Below, in pieces: positions 43,096-54,118 of a stretch of 64,000 bases of DNA. Where the stretch lies: the NCBI GenBank assembly GCA_928212115.1, contig CAKMRJ010005634.1:178664068-178728067 (forward strand), in the 5' to 3' direction. The notes beneath the pieces are model-generated. The model saw nothing but the letters and a program-made list of their open reading frames with translations, was not told the origin of the DNA and did not search any database. Within the stretch, counting starts at the first letter, position 1. Every line of letters starts with the position of its first letter. Both the position numbers and the translations under genes were made by a program. Source of the stretch: Lactuca virosa. Its lineage: Eukaryota > Streptophyta > Magnoliopsida > Asterales > Asteraceae.

Positions 43096-43878
43096 AAATT
43101 TCCCAAAGGCGCCACCATTCAAAGATTACAAGAATCATGCAAGGGGATAGGAAAACAAGCAGATGTATTCTTGGCGAGGAAAAACACATCAACGGACAGG
43201 AATTCACATTTATCGTATTTTGGGAAGTTAATAACTCGGCAACAATGGAGAAGGAACGGAACAAAGTGAAAATCAAGAATAACGTATTGACGGAAAACAT
43301 CTCAAAACATTTCAAGAAACTTAGAATCAACCGTTGGCGAGTCTAAAATGTAAAACCACATGGTTCACTATTTAAATGAAACAAAAAAACCTAGTTGTAG
43401 GTTCGGATCGGGTCGAATCGTATCAGCAAAAAAAAATTACGTTCTTACAATCGTACCCGACGAGGTCTTGTCTCTTGATATATTGTCATAATTGTATCAT
43501 TGCTAATACTTTCTAAAACTTTTTTTTTCTATATATGAACAAAGACGTTCTTGATTTTAATTTTTGAAACAACCAGCAATTCACAAACAACAATTACATA
43601 ATCAAACGAGTGAACAACAATCAAACAATCAATTCATATTGAAAGTTTGAAACAATAAAAAAAATCTACTGCAAAATCATGGAAAAATCAACAACATTAA
43701 AAAGAATTCACTAAGTTTTAACAAATATTCAATAGCTTTGATTACGTCATCCACATCAATGGATTGTCACTAATCTTTCAATTGTGTCACATCAGTTTTG
43801 CAATGACTACTCACATCAATGCAATAACACTCATCTTTCAAAAGTGGTCCTCACTGGCTCACTGCCACATCAATAGTT

Positions 43879-43882
<4 letters not shown>
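43096..43882. other. Unassigned flank
   Basis: AT-rich; no gene recognised. 43750-43875 repeats CACATCAATG-like words about five times. The first bases (GGGAAATTT on minus) loosely resemble a polypurine tract, but no element could be traced from them. Confidence 0.4.
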
Positions 43883-43969
<87 letters not shown>

Positions 43970-43973
43970 TATA

Positions 43974-44015
<42 letters not shown>
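43883..44015. repeat. (TA)n microsatellite
   Basis: A long TA run with one short interruption at 43961-43978. Confidence 0.95.
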
Positions 44016-44016
<1 letters not shown>

Positions 44017-44414
44017 TAGATGTGTGTCCGCGTAAAGCAGCAAAGATAAATAATGTTTTGGGCGAATAGTTTTCTTACGGGAAAATAATTAATAGATTTC
44101 GTTATTAGTTATTATGTAATAAGAAAAATTACAAGTTTTAATTAAAATATTTATGTTTAAAACTTATATTTATATTAGATGTTTATACATTTGATGTAAA
44201 TTAATTATTATCGGTATTTATTTTAAGAAATGTAAATTAACATATATTGTTGGATTTAATATTTTAAAATTGTTATTTTGCTCTAAATTAATTTTTTAAT
44301 AACTTTCCTTAATTCAAGTCTTCAAAATTTTGGCAAGTATTAATGGTTTTGTTATGCATAATTGATTTGTACAAAAAACTTTGTATCTTGTACCTCTTAA
44401 AATTCAAGATATGC

Positions 44415-44417
<3 letters not shown>
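44016..44417. other. AT-rich spacer between two (TA)n tracts
   Basis: It begins ACTAGATGTGTGTCCGCG; no ORF or known element recognised. Confidence 0.4.

Positions 44418-44479
<62 letters not shown>
44418..44479. repeat. (TA)n microsatellite
   Basis: A pure TA run abutting the TIR element at 44480. Confidence 0.95.
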
Positions 44480-44481
<2 letters not shown>

Positions 44482-45513
44482 TAAGGTTTAATAGAGAACC
44501 ATTATAACAAAGAACCAAAGAACCAATCACCAGGGTCGAAATTTAAAGCGATCAACAGCCAACAAAATGTATTTACACTTGTATATTGGACGTACATACA
44601 CCCGATTACACCATAAATCCCACATCTTTACCAAAAAACCTACCTCTTTTTTACGTTTAAATTTTTTTAAGCAACGTCTTTTATCGGAAAAAAAAACCGA
44701 ATATACTTTTGTTCACCTATTTATCGTCATCTTTCCATAGAGATCAATATTGATATATAAAAAAAGAAACTTTTTTTTCGACAAAAAGTCACTTCCGTTT
44801 GTTGTGTTTTTTCAATATTTAAATTTATTTTTATCCAAAAAAAACTAAGTATGTCAAAATTTTCAATTTTTGTCCTCTATTAATTAACATCAACATCGAT
44901 TAAAATAAAACATCGATCAGTTAGATTCACAGTGTGAATCTGAACTGTAAATATTTTGATTATAACATTTACAATGTGAATCTGGCTTACTATTATTCAC
45001 ATTGTGAATGTTCTCACATTCACAATGTGAACCTAGACAGATTCGTAATGTGAACCTATGCAGATTTATAGTGTGAATCTGAGCAGATTCACAATGTGAA
45101 TATGTACTGAAATTTCATTTTTTTGCATCAATATGAATCTATGCTTAAAGAGTACCAAAAAGTATGAAATTTGATATATTTATTAGCTTTTTTTTTCCAT
45201 AAAAATAGGCCTTAACTTTTTAAAAAATAAAGAAATGAAGTGGGTTTTTTTGAAAAAAAACCATTTTTTGAATATCAATATCGATCTCTATGATAAGATG
45301 ACGAAAAATTATGAACAATCGTATATTCAGTTTTTTTTTCGATAAAAACATGGTCTAAAAAAATTCAATGAAAAAAATTGAGATTTGTTATAATCCGATG
45401 CATGTGCGCTCATTGTAATAGTCTATAACTCTTCATTTTGCCATTGATCGCTTTAAATTCTAACGCTTTAGATTGTTTCATTGGTTCCTGGATTAATAAT
45501 GGTTCTTTAATGA

Positions 45514-45518
<5 letters not shown>
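44480..45518. mobile_element. Non-autonomous TIR element (MITE-like, about 1.04 kb)
   Basis: Imperfect terminal inverted repeats of about 80 bp: the left end has GAGAACCATTATAAC, GAACCAAT and ATTTAAAGCGATCAA, and the right end in reverse complement has AAGAACCATTATTAA, GAACCAAT and ATTTAAAGCGATCAA in the same order. (TA)n flanks both ends, so a TSD cannot be read. No transposase. The superfamily is uncertain (Mutator-like or another DNA transposon). Confidence 0.75.
44923..45101. repeat. Array of ATTCACAATGTGAAT palindromes
   Basis: About seven copies inside the TIR element. The first, 44923-44941, is a perfect 19-bp odd palindrome (AGATTCACA-G-TGTGAATCT); others lie near 44967, 44995, 45017, 45040, 45063 and 45086 with small changes. 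Spacing is 20-45 bp. Confidence 0.8.

Positions 45519-45565
<47 letters not shown>
45518..45565. repeat. (AT)n microsatellite
   Basis: An AT run abutting the right end of the TIR element. Confidence 0.95.
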
Positions 45566-45572
<7 letters not shown>

Positions 45573-45839
45573 ATATTAATATTTACTCAATAATAAATAA
45601 ACATAAATTTAATTATTATAATTAAAATAATATTATTTTAAAATAAAATAACAAAATAATAATAAATATTAAATTTTTTTCACTTTATAAATTATTTAAA
45701 TATTAAGACGTTACAAAAAAAACCTGAATTACAAGAGAAATATTACAATATTAATCCTTATTTTCTTCGTCTCTAAATCGGTTTCAAATCTCTTCAATCA
45801 AATCCGCTTTTAGTTTGTGATGTATGGATCTCAGTGTTA

Positions 45840-46245
45840 TAAAAAGCGTCATGGCGCGCCAAGGCGTGTCATGGCGTGAGGCGTGGTTTCGCCGTTACGA
45901 AAAGCCTCATAACGTTGTTGTTAGTCGTGGCGCGTGGCAAAGCGTGATATGGCGTGCCATGGCGGGATATGGCATGTTATGGCGCGTGTTTTTTCGTTTG
46001 AGACACGTTTTTTGCTCTTTGTTATGTGTTTTCTAATAGGGGATACAAGTATTGTGTTTTTTGTTATTAGTTATTACACTTTTAAAATGTAGTTATATTT
46101 AATATAAATTTATGTTTATGTGGTAATATAATTATAAGTTAATACAAAATCACCGCCTTTCATCACGTCTTGAAAAACGTCATGGCTCGCCATGACTCGT
46201 TAAGCTTGAGGTTTGGCCTTGCCGCCACGCCACGCCTCAAGCCAT
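45840..46245. repeat. GCG-rich foldback-like repeat
   Basis: Left arm 45845-45990: about ten ATGGCGTG/GGCGCG words. Right arm 46153-46245: the complement type (CCGCCACGCCACGCCTCAAG) plus GTCATGGCTCGCCATGAC. The arms flank an AT-rich core of 160 bp. In reverse complement the right edge (GTTTTAAATGGCTTGAGGCG) resembles the left edge (GTTATAAAAAGCGTCATGGCG), suggesting a foldback element. The very GC-rich arms contrast with the AT-rich surroundings. Confidence 0.5.
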
Positions 46246-46784
46246 TTAAAACCTTGATGGATGTGTTACAAATTTTTGTAGGACTCCGAAGATACATTTC
46301 ATATGAGGGAAGACGACTTCGTGATATAAAATTAATTTATTAAATATTTAAATACATTTCATGATGATTTATGGATCTGTTACATATTTAATTTAATTTA
46401 AATAATGATTTAAAGTATGTCAAAATATATCGTGATTATTGTCTTTTTATTTGTTCGTTGTTTATAATATAGAAATTAGTTTAATATTTTTGAAGTATAA
46501 ATAAATAGAAAATATATAGAATTATCTACTCTAATAAATGAATTTTTTTTTGCCACTTGTCACACTCTCATTCAATTTGCCAAATGTTATTTTGAATTAT
46601 TTTTTTTTCCAAATGTCATTTTATGAGTTTTTCTATTTTTATAAATTCCACATAATATTTTAGTGTAATAATTACAATAAATATAGTAATAAATTGATAT
46701 CAATTTTATTAATGAACTTACATTTTAATTTCAAAATTCACAAAATTAAGGTCATTACTTTGTTTTGTTTATTTATTTAAATTA
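46246..46784. other. AT-rich spacer
   Basis: No gene or element recognised. Confidence 0.4.
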
Positions 46785-47033
46785 CTCCATCCATCCCAAA
46801 ATTATAGTCCATCTTTCATTTTTGGTTTGTTCCAAAATAATAGTGAACTTGTAAAAATAAGTAACATTTTTACCAAACCTCCTCATTATTATTTAACCAA
46901 CTAAGCATTTAATGGAACATTAAATGCAAAGTAAGCACAAAACTGTCATTTTATTGTATAAAGTTAGTGGTAATTAATGTTTTCTTAATTTCTGTATTTT
47001 TTGTCTGTGAACAATAATTTTGGGAGGGAGGAG
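46785..47033. mobile_element. Stowaway MITE (Tc1/mariner type)
   Basis: 249 bp, flanked by TA dinucleotides (46783-46784 and 47034-47035). The terminal inverted repeats start CTCCATCCATCCCAAAATTA and end TAATTTTGGGAGGGAGGAG, the standard Stowaway terminus. No coding capacity. Confidence 0.93.
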
Positions 47034-47489
47034 TATTTGTTTAAATTTAAAAGATAAAAAACATTTCAATTATAATAATTCATTGTTTTTTTTTATTTTC
47101 TTATAGATTCAAAGTGTTCAGATAGTTTGACCTTTATTTTTTTTTTTTAAATTAACCCATGTACTTGGGTCTCCAACTAGTACTGTAATATGGTAAATAA
47201 AGTTACCTTTTTTTAAATGCAATATAGAAATAAAAATGAATAATTGATGCTCATTAATGGTTGCAAGCCTTTCAAGATTAGAAAGGCTTAAACATATGTG
47301 GCTTTCAAATTTGTAAACATGGCATTGGAAGATGTTTTTAATGACCCGTTGTGGGTGGTCTTAGCTTTGACGCACATGAAATAAATATTAAAAAACAATA
47401 ATAAAAAAGAAACGAATACAAAACCCAACGGTGAATGCAAATATGCAATTAATCCTAGAACTAAATTATGAAATATTCAATTCGTCAGT

Positions 47490-48613
47490 TATGATAGTGG
47501 TCTTGGTTGGATGCTCATGGAATACCGGAATTGGAAATTCGTCAATTCACCATTCAGGCTAGTTGAATCAGACAAATATAATGAAGATGATGATGGCTAT
47601 GAGGAGGACGATGGAATTTCCGACACATTTGAACAAACATCTGAAGACTTTGCAGACAAAGATATTGATCAAAATCAATCGGCTCAACCGATAAACGAAT
47701 CTCTGGTAGCGGCGGTACAGAACGAAACGTCTCCGATGTGAGAAGTCGAACCGACTTATAGGGAAGATAACTTGAAGATTCCCAATATTCCATTGAATAC
47801 ATCGATTCACCACATGAATAAAGCAACTGAGTATAATCAGGTAAATATTCATAACGAGCCAAATGATGAAACAATTAGCCCTATTAGTCCGCTTGGCTTG
47901 GATGCAAATTTCGGCCATCATGAAAATGGGTCGGATATTACTAGGGATCTATCCCTCATAGTCTGGTTTATGTAAGTGATGGTTCACGTATCAAAAGAAG
48001 GAAAATAAATAAATCCCATTCCATATTTCAACCTTACGGTATACCTATCTCTTCCTCCTCATGTAGAGATGCACAACTTTCCCCAAATCAAGAAATCGAT
48101 CATGAGCCATTTGTTAATTTAAACATATGTGATCCTCCATGTGAAGATTCACATCAGCTTGAGAGGGAGTCGAGAGACTCCTCCTCCTCCACCAATGAGA
48201 TTGTGGAAACTGTAGATGTTGGTAGCGTTTTGGGTTTTCAAATTGATGAAAATGACAGTGCTCTCAGACAGACTTTTAATACAGATAGAGATGATCGTGT
48301 TTCTCAATGAATGTACTTTCATTGAATGTCATAGGAATAAGCGGATCCTACAAAATTGTGTCTGTTAGGATATTAAAAGCAGAACATCGTATCAACATCT
48401 GTAGTATTCAATAATTGCAAATTTCAGCCATTTCAAGAGTGGACCTTGCTGGATGTTGGGATAATCATGATTTTGACTGGGATGCAGTTGATGTAGTATG
48501 TCGATAAGGAGGAATTATAAAATTGTAGGAAAAAGTTACTTTGATAGAACTGATACAATCAAATCCATATTTTTTCTTACTTCTATTGATGTAGTATGTC
48601 GATAAGGAGGAAT
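47490..48613 (+). pseudogene. 5' part of an L1-like LINE (ORF1 tail and start of ORF2 endonuclease)
   Basis: An acidic ORF1 C-terminal region (NEDDDGYEEDDG near 47590) runs with a TGA near 47739 and a frameshift near 47960, then a basic KRRKINKS stretch and VGSVLGFQIDEN, ending at TGA 48308-48310. ORF2 follows within a few bases. LSLNVIGISGSYK, EHRINICSIQ and ISRVDLAGCWDNHDFDWDAVD match the start of plant LINE endonucleases (LSLNVRG, Q-E-T, WDA motifs). It is truncated before the endonuclease active site is complete; no RT. The catalytic Glu of the IQET-type motif is a stop codon here. Confidence 0.8.
48488..48613 (+). repeat. 28-bp direct repeat at the LINE 3' break
   Basis: TTGATGTAGTATGTCGATAA followed by GGAGGAAT is at 48488-48515 and again, identical, at 48586-48613, 98 bp apart. 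The second copy marks the end of LINE similarity. Confidence 0.85.
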
Positions 48614-48925
48614 AATATAAGCATGTATTTTAAACTTTTTCAAAAATAGTAAGGTTTTATAATCTTTTAATTTTGAATTAAACCATTTCATTTTAAAAGA
48701 TTAAATCCCAAATATTTGACATTTAATTATTGGTTACAATTAATATTCAAATTTATTATTTTAAACATAAAATTGATTAAGTGTATTAATCACAAAATAA
48801 TTAATTTAGTCAAATATTTATCTCCTAGTTTCTTAGCATTCAATTTATCATGAAAACAACTTTGAAAGATAAACATGGCAAGTAATTATTAAAACATATC
48901 AAAAACCGAAATCTTTTGCATCTGA
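48614..48925. other. AT-rich spacer
   Basis: Nothing recognised; the left end of the F-type leader probably lies near 48860. Confidence 0.4.
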
Positions 48926-48930
48926 CAGCT

Positions 48931-48987
48931 TACCACGTCGTGATAAACAATTACCATGTTGTGGTGAAGAACACCACATCGTGGTGT
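48931..48987 (-). repeat. CCACGTCGTGG-type palindromes in the copia F leader
   Basis: ACCACGTCGTGA 48932-48943, ACCATGTTGTGGTG 48953-48966 and ACACCACATCGTGGTGT 48971-48987. The same word as in the Ty3 D LTR, here about 80-135 nt downstream of a copia PBS. Confidence 0.7.
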
Positions 48988-49066
48988 CGGAACATAATGT
49001 GAATTCTGAAAACTTTTACTTGTTCAAGTTCATGTTAGTATCAATTCAATAGAAGACTAAACCTAC

Positions 49067-49078
49067 TCTCTGATACCA
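49067..49078 (-). promoter_or_regulatory. Primer-binding site after the F LTR
   Basis: The complement of TGGTATCAGAGA, 11 of 12 matching the initiator-Met primer site, one base from the LTR end. Its presence after a 3' LTR shows a tandem LTR-shared structure. Confidence 0.85.
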
Positions 49079-49079
49079 C

Positions 49080-49922
49080 TGATGAGTTTTAACATAAACA
49101 TACAATCCTATGTGTGCATGCAACCCTAATTTGATCTATGTCTTCTCTAATTGAACATACCATGTGAACAACAACATGCAAACCCTAGATCTATGTATTA
49201 TAATCTAAAATCACATGATAAGGATTAAGATACATACCTTTGTTTGTTATGTAGTAATAACAATCCAAAACCATGTAGATCTTGAAGCTTGAGAACAAGT
49301 AGCACAAGTATAATACCTCTAATGGCTTACAAACACAGTTAGCAAGAAGATGACTTATGAGAAGGAGGAGGATGCTCTAAATTTCGGCTACCAAGCTCTA
49401 GGGTTTCAAGTGACCGATTTCATTAAGGGTGATGGCCTTTATATAGTGAGGTGACTTAGAGCCAAAGCTAGAGTTATGACAAGGAAACCCTAATTGCTTT
49501 GCTAAAGGTCCAAGCAAGCCTTAAACCTTACATAAGCAAGCCTATGGCCGAAAATTCTAGAGCTCCTCTAGAAGATTTTCGTGCAAGCCTCTTAGGAGGG
49601 TTCTAGGGTTTCTTCCTCAACTATCAATAAATTACCAAACAGCCCCTTCACTTTCAATCAATACAATTAATCCCAAAATTAGTTCCAAATTAGTTTCAGA
49701 TTAACTATTAATTAATAATATGATTTCTAATTAATATATTACTTCCATAATAAAATAATAGATAATTTATTTCAATTTATTAATCAAATTAATAAATTAT
49801 TCCTCATTCTCAATTAATCATCATGTCTACTTGCTAGTGTGAAGGCAACCCAAAAGGACTATGCTACCATCAATTCAAGTACATACTAGATATAGTTATG
49901 GGCTTAGACACCTAATCCAAAA
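49080..49922 (-). repeat. LTR of copia F
   Basis: In sense it starts TTTTGGATTAGGTGTCTAAG (TGTTGG in G) and ends AAAACTCATCA. The flanks are the polypurine-like CAAGTTGGATAC upstream and the PBS downstream. Similar over its ends to the G LTRs (52046-52794, 59051-59809). Confidence 0.85.
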
Positions 49923-50790
49923 GTATCCAACTTGGATAAGTCTAATAATTATAGTTGCAAGTTTAAATTCAAAATTTACTAGCAAATTGTAGCTATCAAA
50001 GCCTCTGTCGAACTCTGATATAGTCAGATATGTGTTCTTAGATAATTAATCATATAACCCTCCGTTCTGCAAGATTACATGTAGACAAATGACATGGAAC
50101 ATGATCATTCTCATTGTCCAACTATTTGTTTCCTGATTTCCGATTTGTAATGACAAAGATCTTAATCGAACACATCAACTCAGTCTTGATCGGGCTCAAC
50201 ACATAAGTCAACACCAAATCATCGAGGGGCCCAAGATATCACTTTTCCCATTAGGGCAAAACAAACATATAAACTTTGACTTTTATGCTTGCACTTTTTA
50301 CTCATCAAATCATGCAAAACAATATGTTTTATAACATCAAGTTATTTATGCGTTTATGCATTTTCAATACACAACCAACTCATATATCTCCGTTTAAATA
50401 TTATACAATATTTTTGCCTCAAAATTACTCATGATAAATTCCATGAAGTAATTCACTGAGCGTGGGTTTAACCCAATACTTAAATCCCATTTCAAAAGTA
50501 CTCATGAATGTTGCAGCAAACCATTGTTATGTTTAATTCCTTAGACAATATACAACCCAATTCATGACAGTCTTAATTCACTACTTACTTCCTAAGTATG
50601 ATCCACAGTGGATATTTGAATAATCTAATTATTCGGGAAGTAAAACATGCAAAAGTGAAACACAATGATAAACAATTCACAAAAGATAGTAAACGATACT
50701 CATAAATAAATCTCGATCATTTAATCATTAAATGTCAATTACATTTATTTTTTGCAAGTTTCTAAATACTATCTAATCACTAAAAATAAT
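49923..50790 (-). other. Conserved 3' non-coding region of copia F
   Basis: Corresponds by eye to 58380-59050 in G: shared words include GGGCCCCTCGATGATTT and CTTCCCGAATAAT. It lies between the RNase H end and the polypurine tract. Conservation across two diverged families suggests function in the RNA (3' UTR or packaging), but this is inference. Confidence 0.6.
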
Positions 50791-51757
50791 ATCATCCTTC
50801 AGACCAATGCTCCTCGCATCGTCAACGTGTTTGATCCTACTCAGACCCTCAGTGAGGGGATCGGCATGATTCTCTTCTGATGATACCCTCTTCAGGACGA
50901 GGTGTCCTTCGTCTACACAATATCTGATAAAGTGCTATCTTTTATCGATATGTCTAGATATCCCATGATCTCTTGGTTCCTTGGTTAAGGCAACCGCTCC
51001 TTCATTATTGCATAATATCTCTATAGGCTCCTTTATGGCTGGTACTACTCCAAGGTCTCCGATGAAGTTCTTCAACCATACAGCCTCCTTTGATGCTTCT
51101 CTTGCTGCAATGTACATTGATTCACAGGTAGAATCAACCACTGTCTCCTGCTTGGAACTTTTCCAAGTTACAACTCATCCATGAAGGGTAAACACCCAGG
51201 CAGACTAAGAACGTAAGTTGTCTCTGTCTGTATGAAAGCTGGTGTCACTATACCTAGTAACTCTTAAGTCATACTGCCACCAAGCACAAGGACCCAGTCC
51301 TTAGTCCTTCGCAGATACTTAAGAATGTTCTTGACTGCTATCCAGTGAGCTCTACCAGGATTTCCCTGATATCGACTAACCATGCTCAAAGCAAAATCCA
51401 TGTAAGGGCGAGTACATGTGAAAGCATACATGATCGATTCAACGGTGGAAGCATATGGAACTCGAGTCATGTTTGCTATCTCTGTATCGGTACCCGGACT
51501 CTGATTCTTACTCAGCTTCGTATTTCTCTGGATTGGCAACTCTCATTTCTTGGAATTTTCCATGCCAAAATGCTTCAACACTTTATCCAAATATGTACTT
51601 TGACTAAGTCCAATTAGTCTTCTACTCCTATTTCTCAAAATCCTTATTCCCAGAATATAAGCAGCATCTCCCAGATCCTTCATAGCGAAACACTTTCCAA
51701 GACAAGACTTAACCTCTTGCAAATTTGGAATGTCGTTTCCTATGAGTACTATGAGTA
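50791..51757 (-). pseudogene. RNase H and RT C-terminal part of copia F
   Basis: On minus: GKCFAMKDLGDAAYILGI and LIGLSQSTYLDKVLKHFGM (RVT_2 thumb), YASTVESIMYAFTCTRPYMDFAL and VSRYQGNPG, then RNase H with STCESMYIAAREASKEAVWL (the E-Y motif Glu is changed to Ser-Met), LCNNEGAVALTKEP (catalytic Asp is Asn) and HIDKR. Several stops. The upstream half of RT is at 59815-60400. Confidence 0.9.
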
Positions 51758-51762
51758 GTATG
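51758..51762. repeat. Target-site duplication of G, left copy
   Basis: GTATG; the right copy 59810-59814 is GTATA. The pre-insertion sequence, read on minus, encodes YVDDIL, so the left copy carries an A-to-G change. Confidence 0.75.
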
Positions 51763-52045
51763 TGTTGGATTAGGTGGCCAAGCCCATACTGATTTGATTT
51801 GTTCAATTAGTCGGTCGTCATAAATCAGAAATCGGGAAACAACACATGGACAGAGAGAATGATTATAATCCATGTCTCATGTCCATACGATATCTAGAAT
51901 GGAGGAATATATGATCCCTTATCTTAAGGACGCTTTACTGATAAGATCAGAGTTCGACAACGGTCTTTTTTAGAGCTATGATTGCTAATCGGATTTTAAA
52001 GTCGTACTTGCAATAATAGTTATTAGACTTATCCAAGTGGGATAC
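51763..52045 (+). repeat. Tandem remnant: LTR start fused to 3' internal end
   Basis: TGTTGGATTAGGT (LTR nt 1-13) is joined directly to GGCCAAGCCCATACTGA, homologous to 58851 onward, and runs to the polypurine tract CAAGTGGGATAC at 52034-52045. It also holds about 50 bp (TCATAAATCAGAAATCGGGAAA region) absent from the right copy but present in F. Confidence 0.8.
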
Positions 52046-52794
52046 TGTTGGATTAGGTGTCTAAGCCCATAACTATAATTGATATGTACTTGACCCGATA
52101 CAAGCATGGTCCATTTGGGTTGTAACACTCTCGAACAATTTGATAGGATGGATATTTGAGAAAGAGGTTAGTGTGATTTATTAATATATTAATTGAGAGA
52201 TCATATTATTTAATTAGTATTGATCAAGAATTAATTTAGTGATCAAAAGAGACTAATTAAATTAACGGGGACTGATTGTGTAAATCAATGATATATATAG
52301 TTTGGGGTAATGATCCATATTGATTAGTAATGGACTAAGTTCATGTAAGACTCCATGAAGAGTTCGTCCTAAGGACTTATCATATGGATTATTGGATTAA
52401 GGCCGAAGGAAGTGGATTAGGGTTTAACTCTTGGATTCTATACTATATAAGTGTAACCCCTAAGCCAAAAATCGAGCACTAGTGGTTCCAAGAAACTCTA
52501 GATGATTTTTGTATCTCCAAACCTCTCTCTCAAATTCATCCTCTTGTTCTTGGTTTGTTATAAGACATTTAAGGCATCACACTTGAGGTGCTAGGCTCTT
52601 GAAAGACCAATTTCTACAATTAAGAGGTATTCTTCTAACTTACTTTTATGTTTCAATTACCAATCTTGTATGCTAGTTGTAGTTTTCAAGCTTTGGATAA
52701 TTTTTATTGCATATATAATTAGAGAAAACTTGAATCCACAGCTATTAGGGTTGTATGAGCACCATAGGAATGTTAGAGTAGATAAAACTCAACA
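52046..52794 (+). repeat. 5' LTR of copia G
   Basis: TGTTGGATTAGG...AACTCAACA, 749 bp. TATA-like CTATACTATATAAG near 52438-52451. Confidence 0.92.
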
Positions 52795-52795
52795 G

Positions 52796-52807
52796 TGGTA
52801 TCAGAGC
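52796..52807 (+). promoter_or_regulatory. Primer-binding site of G
   Basis: TGGTATCAGAGC, perfect, one base after the LTR. Confidence 0.95.
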
Positions 52808-52895
52808 CATGGGTAGTTTTCTGTTATATTCATGCATAGCTAATTGTTCAAAGTTGAAACAAATTGAAAAAAAAAACTGTTTCTGTCAGCATGAA

Positions 52896-52979
52896 CTGAA
52901 CGAGTCCACTATTGGACTCGATGAGTTGGATGATTTTGGTCATGTACTCGACGAGTCCATAGCCTGGCTCGACGAGTTG
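52896..52979 (+). repeat. ACTCGACGAGT palindromes in the copia G leader
   Basis: Half-sites and full sites: CGAGTCCAC...GGACTCGATGAGTTGG, ACTCGACGAGT 52947-52957 and GCTCGACGAGTT 52968-52979, about 90-170 nt after the PBS. The same word as in the Ty3 C/E LTRs. Translated, it gives a LDELD-like repeat, but no functional ORF is likely. Confidence 0.75.
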
Positions 52980-53927
52980 GATCAAGAGATGGCTGTTTTT
53001 CGGGTTTTTTTAGCCTAAATTGGATTAGGATCGTTACCACAAATTGTTTATTTTCATAAAATTTGATTTTACTAATATGGTAATGACTATCCCCATCCAA
53101 TAACATGATGATTATCAAATTTGAAGATAATTACTTTATTTTATGAAAAACTAATTATTTGTAAAATTTGAATCATTTTGCTACAAGAGTTGTATTAGAT
53201 CAATTTAGTAAAAGATAAAATGATATGATTGTTTTATTAGTTTAAAGTTTGATCTAAATGTTTTAAGGAGTTACAAATTTTGTCATCAAATTTGGAACTC
53301 AAAAGTTTTTAAAGAGTTACAAATAAATATTAGTTAAATTGATCTTAATGTTTTCGAATGTTTCCATAAGTTATGAAAGATGAAAAGTCTCATCTTCATA
53401 AAACAAATTAACTCCTTAAGTTATGGAGTTCAAAAGTTTTTCAAGAATTACAAAACGTGCCCTCAAGTTTTAAAAGTTGAAAAGTCTCAATTAAGAAACA
53501 TTGAATTCATAAAAACCCTAGTAATTTCAAAAGTTTTCAAAAATGTAACTCATGGGTTCATAACTTAAAATTAATTAAATAGTTTTAATTTGATTTAACA
53601 TCTTTTTTTTAATAGTTCAATTAACTCTTATGGACTTTATTAATAGTTAATTAAATGTTTAATTAAAAGAGTATTATTAAATCCATAATCATATGGTTTA
53701 AGTTTAATTAAATTAAGAGTAGAATTTATTAATAGATTAAACCATCAATTATTTTAAAAGTTTAAAATACACCCTTATAGTATATAAAATTAAAAGTCTA
53801 ATATATTATATATGTATAAGTTACAAGTCAGTCTTACCGTTAGTATGCCTCATTCACGAAGCCGGTCTATAAGGCGTGTTTAAGGAAGCGACCTATAAAA
53901 TGACCGCCATTGGGTATACACTCTTAC

Positions 53928-53949
53928 CCACTGCACCCTTAACCAGTGG
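53928..53949 (+). other. Leader hairpin of G
   Basis: Stem CCACTG/CAGTGG with a 10-nt loop, in a GC-richer, structured part of the leader (53830-54250). Confidence 0.45.
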
Positions 53950-54118
53950 AGGGTCGTTAGCCGAACGGGTTTGACAGGACATTTAAATCCTCATTAAAAG
54001 TATAATGAAATATAAAGTAACTAAACTTTTATAAATTCCCAATCTTAGTTACTTTAGGAAAAATGTGAACTTGATGCTAACCCATGAAATTGCACTTTGC
54101 ACCTTGCTAAGTACTTAT

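Noticed and set aside
43096..43110. Possible polypurine tract right of the D LTR, which would make it a tandem LTR
   Set aside because: Only GGGAAATTT matches; no pol or 3' UTR of a second element could be traced.
43020..43346. 108-codon frame across the right edge of the D LTR
   Set aside because: Starts within the LTR and leaves it; no recognisable domain on either strand.
45824..46036. 70-codon frame over the GCG array
   Set aside because: Produced by the repeated ATGGCG words; no conserved protein features.
52809..53018. Frame with LDELD repeats after the G primer site
   Set aside because: Direct product of the ACTCGACGAG palindromes in a leader; not conserved as a protein in F, whose leader uses another word.
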